Shown here piece after piece: positions 61,410 to 64,000 of a stretch of 64,000 nucleotides of DNA. The translations under genes were made by a program, and so were the position numbers. The stretch's first letter is position 1; each line of letters starts with the position of its first letter. The stretch comes from Pseudoalteromonas nigrifaciens (GTDB lineage Bacteria > Pseudomonadota > Gammaproteobacteria > Enterobacterales > Alteromonadaceae), in the NCBI RefSeq assembly GCF_002221505.1, contig NZ_CP011036.1, forward strand, positions 3,100,001-3,164,000, written 5' to 3'. The notes beneath the pieces were generated by a model that was not told where the DNA came from, made no database searches, and was given only the letters and a program-made list of their open reading frames with translations.

Positions 61410-64000
61410 ATGGAAAACATTGAAGTCCGAGGCGCCCGCACGCACAATTTAAAAGACATCAGCCTAACCATCCCACGTGATAAGTTAATTGTTATTACTG
61501 GCCTATCTGGTTCGGGTAAGTCTTCGCTTGCATTTGATACTTTGTATGCAGAGGGGCAGCGTCGTTATGTTGAATCACTTTCTGCGTATGCAAGGCAGTT
61601 TTTATCACTGATGGAAAAACCCGATGTAGATCATATTGAAGGTCTTTCTCCGGCTATTTCTATTGAGCAAAAGTCAACATCGCACAACCCGCGTTCGACT
61701 GTGGGTACGATTACCGAAATTTATGACTATTTACGTTTAATGTTTGCCCGCGTGGGCGAACCGCGTTGCCCAACTCACGACCTACCGTTAGCCGCACAAA
61801 CTATTAGCCAAATGGTCGATACTGTTTTAGCTCTGCCTGAGGGCAGTAAACTCATGTTGCTTGCACCGGTAATAAAAGAGCGTAAAGGTGAGCATGTTAA
61901 GCTCCTTGAGCAATTGGCGAGCCAAGGCTACATTCGTGCCCGTATTGATGGCGAAGTATGTGACCTATCGGATCCACCGCCACTTGATCTACATAAAAAA
62001 CATACTATAGAAGTAGTTGTAGACCGCTTTAAAGTAAAAGATGGCCAACAACAGCGTTTAGCTGAGTCATTTGAAGCTGCATTAGAAATGTCGGGTGGCG
62101 TGGCTAACATAGCTTATATGGATGACAGCAGCGCAGAAGAAATGCTGTTTTCGGCTAATTTTGCCTGCCCTACTTGTGGCTATGCCATGACCGAGTTAGA
62201 GCCAAGATTGTTTTCGTTTAACAATCCAGCCGGAGCATGCCAAAGCTGTGACGGCCTAGGCGTACGCCAATATTTTGATCCAAACCGCGTAGTACAAAAC
62301 CCTGAACTAAGCTTGGCCGGTGGCGCAATTAAAGGCTGGGATAAACGCAGTTTTTATTATTACCAAATGCTACAAGCCGTTGCGCAGCATTATAGTTTTG
62401 ATTTAGATGTGCCATATCAGGATTTAGATAAAGCCTCGCAAAAAATTATTTTAGAAGGCTCAGACACTACCAAAATAGCCTTTAGCTACCGTAACGACCG
62501 CGGCGATTTAATTACCCGTAATCACGAGTTTGAAGGGGTACTTAATAATATGTACCGTCGCTACCGTGAAACTGAATCAAACTCGGTACGTGAAGAACTA
62601 GCAAAGTATCAAACCAGCCAGGCCTGCCCTAGCTGTCATGGCTCGCGTTTACGCCAAGAGTCGCGCCATGTATTTATTGGCCAAACTAACTTACCCACTA
62701 TTACTCATATGAGTATTGGTGAAGCAATGGACTTTTTTGAAGGGTTAAAACTAACCGGACAAAGAGGCCAAATAGCTGAAAAAATATTAAAAGAAATTCG
62801 CGACCGTTTATCGTTTTTAATTAACGTGGGTTTAAATTACCTCTCACTCGATAGAAGTGCCGATACGCTTTCGGGCGGTGAAGCACAACGTATTCGCCTT
62901 GCAAGCCAAATTGGCGCAGGCCTAGTGGGTGTTATGTACGTACTGGATGAGCCATCAATTGGTTTGCATCAGCGCGATAACGACCGATTATTAAAAACAT
63001 TGGTGCATTTACGCGATTTAGGTAACACGGTCATTGTGGTTGAGCACGACGAAGATGCCATTCGCGCAGCCGATCATATTATTGATATTGGCCCAGGTGC
63101 TGGTGTGCATGGCGGGCATATAATTGCCCAAGGTACTCGCGACGATATTTTAGCCTGTAAAGAGTCGGTTACTGGGCAGTTTTTATCCGGTGTACGTAGA
63201 ATAGAAATACCTAAATTACGCCACCCCACTAACGATAAATGGCTGGAGTTATTTGGCGCTACTGGTAACAACTTAAAAAATGTTGATTTAAAAATTCCAT
63301 TTGGCTTAATGACCTGTGTAACGGGTGTGTCTGGCTCGGGCAAGTCTACGCTCATAAACGACACCTTATTTAAGCTTGCGCATACTGAATTAAATGGCGC
63401 AACAACTGCCGAAGCTGCTGCGTATAAATCAATTACAGGGCTTGAGCATTTTGATAAAGTGATCGACATTGATCAGAGCCCCATTGGCCGCACACCACGC
63501 TCTAACCCGGCTACTTATACTGGTATTTTTACTGGTATTCGTGAATTATTTGCCGGTACGCAAGAGTCGCGCTCTCGTGGTTATAAAGTAGGTCGCTTTA
63601 GCTTTAACGTTAAAGGCGGACGCTGTGAAGCTTGCCAAGGCGATGGCGTAATTAAGGTAGAAATGCACTTTTTACCTGATGTGTACGTGCCGTGCGACGT
63701 ATGTAAGGGTAAACGATATAATCGCGAAACCCTTGAAGTACTGTATAAGGGTAAAAATATTCATCAAGTACTCGACATGACAGTGGAAGATGCCCACGAC
63801 TACTTTGATAAAATACCGGCCATTGCACGCAAACTTAAAACCCTGATGGACGTAGGTTTATCGTACATTCGTTTAGGCCAAGCAGCTACAACGCTTTCGG
63901 GCGGTGAAGCACAGCGAGTTAAATTAGCCCGCGAGCTGTCAAAACGCGATACCGGTAAAACGCTATACATACTTGATGAACCAACAACAGGCTTACACTT
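61410..64000 (+). CDS. uvrA: UvrABC excision nuclease subunit A, cut by window edge
   Basis: A DNA damage sensor of nucleotide excision repair. 863 complete codons are seen. The first Walker A is [10 protein letters not shown] near residue 30. The first zinc module (CPTCG, then CQSCDG) and [12 protein letters not shown] of the first signature follow. The second Walker A is [10 protein letters not shown]. The second zinc finger has CEACQGDG and CDVCKG, and the last visible segment is the second signature and Walker B ([11 protein letters not shown]). ATG 61410 gives [17 protein letters not shown], the normal start. Position divergent from the ssb unit is conserved, but no LexA box was seen. 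Confidence 0.97.
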   Translation, partial: MENIEVRGARTHNLKDISLTIPRDKLIVITGLSGSGKSSLAFDTLYAEGQRRYVESLSAYARQFLSLMEKPDVDHIEGLSPAISIEQKSTSHNPRSTVGTITEIYDYLRLMFARVGEPRCPTHDLPLAAQTISQMVDTVLALPEGSKLMLLAPVIKERKGEHVKLLEQLASQGYIRARIDGEVCDLSDPPPLDLHKKHTIEVVVDRFKVKDGQQQRLAESFEAALEMSGGVANIAYMDDSSAEEMLFSANFACPTCGYAMTELEPRLFSFNNPAGACQSCDGLGVRQYFDPNRVVQNPELSLAGGAIKGWDKRSFYYYQMLQAVAQHYSFDLDVPYQDLDKASQKIILEGSDTTKIAFSYRNDRGDLITRNHEFEGVLNNMYRRYRETESNSVREELAKYQTSQACPSCHGSRLRQESRHVFIGQTNLPTITHMSIGEAMDFFEGLKLTGQRGQIAEKILKEIRDRLSFLINVGLNYLSLDRSADTLSGGEAQRIRLASQIGAGLVGVMYVLDEPSIGLHQRDNDRLLKTLVHLRDLGNTVIVVEHDEDAIRAADHIIDIGPGAGVHGGHIIAQGTRDDILACKESVTGQFLSGVRRIEIPKLRHPTNDKWLELFGATGNNLKNVDLKIPFGLMTCVTGVSGSGKSTLINDTLFKLAHTELNGATTAEAAAYKSITGLEHFDKVIDIDQSPIGRTPRSNPATYTGIFTGIRELFAGTQESRSRGYKVGRFSFNVKGGRCEACQGDGVIKVEMHFLPDVYVPCDVCKGKRYNRETLEVLYKGKNIHQVLDMTVEDAHDYFDKIPAIARKLKTLMDVGLSYIRLGQAATTLSGGEAQRVKLARELSKRDTGKTLYILDEPTTGLH

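Noticed and set aside
63074..63469. 131-residue minus-strand frame opposite uvrA
   Set aside because: It lies wholly within uvrA and has no supporting features.

Overview
The window reads as chromosomal DNA of an AT-rich marine gammaproteobacterium. A Pseudoalteromonas or close Alteromonadales relative is the best guess. The basis is the gene content and order (obgE-rpmA-rplU/ispB, mdh/argR, iscRSUA-hscBA-fdx, mreBCD-maf-rng-yhdP-nit-tldD, a full MSHA pilus locus, ssb/uvrA) and the protein wording; no database search was possible.

Bases 1-29108 are mostly core genes. They comprise obgE (cut by the window edge), ribosomal proteins L27 and L21, octaprenyl diphosphate synthase, malate dehydrogenase divergent from argR, an iron(III) ABC importer (fbpABC) with a DyP-type peroxidase behind it, an aldehyde dehydrogenase, the ISC iron-sulfur operon with three IscR-type boxes upstream, trmJ, and the mreBCD-maf-rng-yhdP-nit-tldD block. 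The 730-base gap at 9602-10328 has no protein gene. It holds a strong candidate for a CsrB-family regulatory RNA: many AGGA motifs, several in hairpin loops, a Rho-independent terminator, a sigma70-like promoter, and a GacA/UvrY-type box about 165 bases upstream.

Bases 29236-31275 encode an unusual exported protein with a coiled coil, a PEGA domain and a formylglycine-generating-enzyme-like domain. Bases 31396-49636 are the MSHA type IV pilus locus (mshI, I2, J, K, L, M, N, E, G, B, A, C, D, O, P, Q). It appears to be decaying. mshE is split by an IS200/IS605-type element with tnpA and tnpB, mshG and mshQ each carry one in-frame TAA, and mshO has a one-base frameshift; no mshF is present. The pilin and the remaining genes look intact. 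Next to it lie a PLP enzyme gene and a CsrD/MshH-like degenerate GGDEF-EAL protein. In known systems CsrD controls decay of CsrB RNA, so the window may hold two parts of one regulatory circuit.

Bases 52118-58932 form a three-gene unit: a large lipoprotein with cadherin-like and calcium-repeat regions, a TonB-dependent receptor interrupted by an in-frame TAG, and a lipoprotein di-heme cytochrome c peroxidase/MauG-like protein. A Fur-like box precedes it. This is the best candidate here for a poorly described system. The window ends with ssb, a YajR-like MFS transporter and the start of uvrA. No rRNA, tRNA, CRISPR array or prophage was seen.
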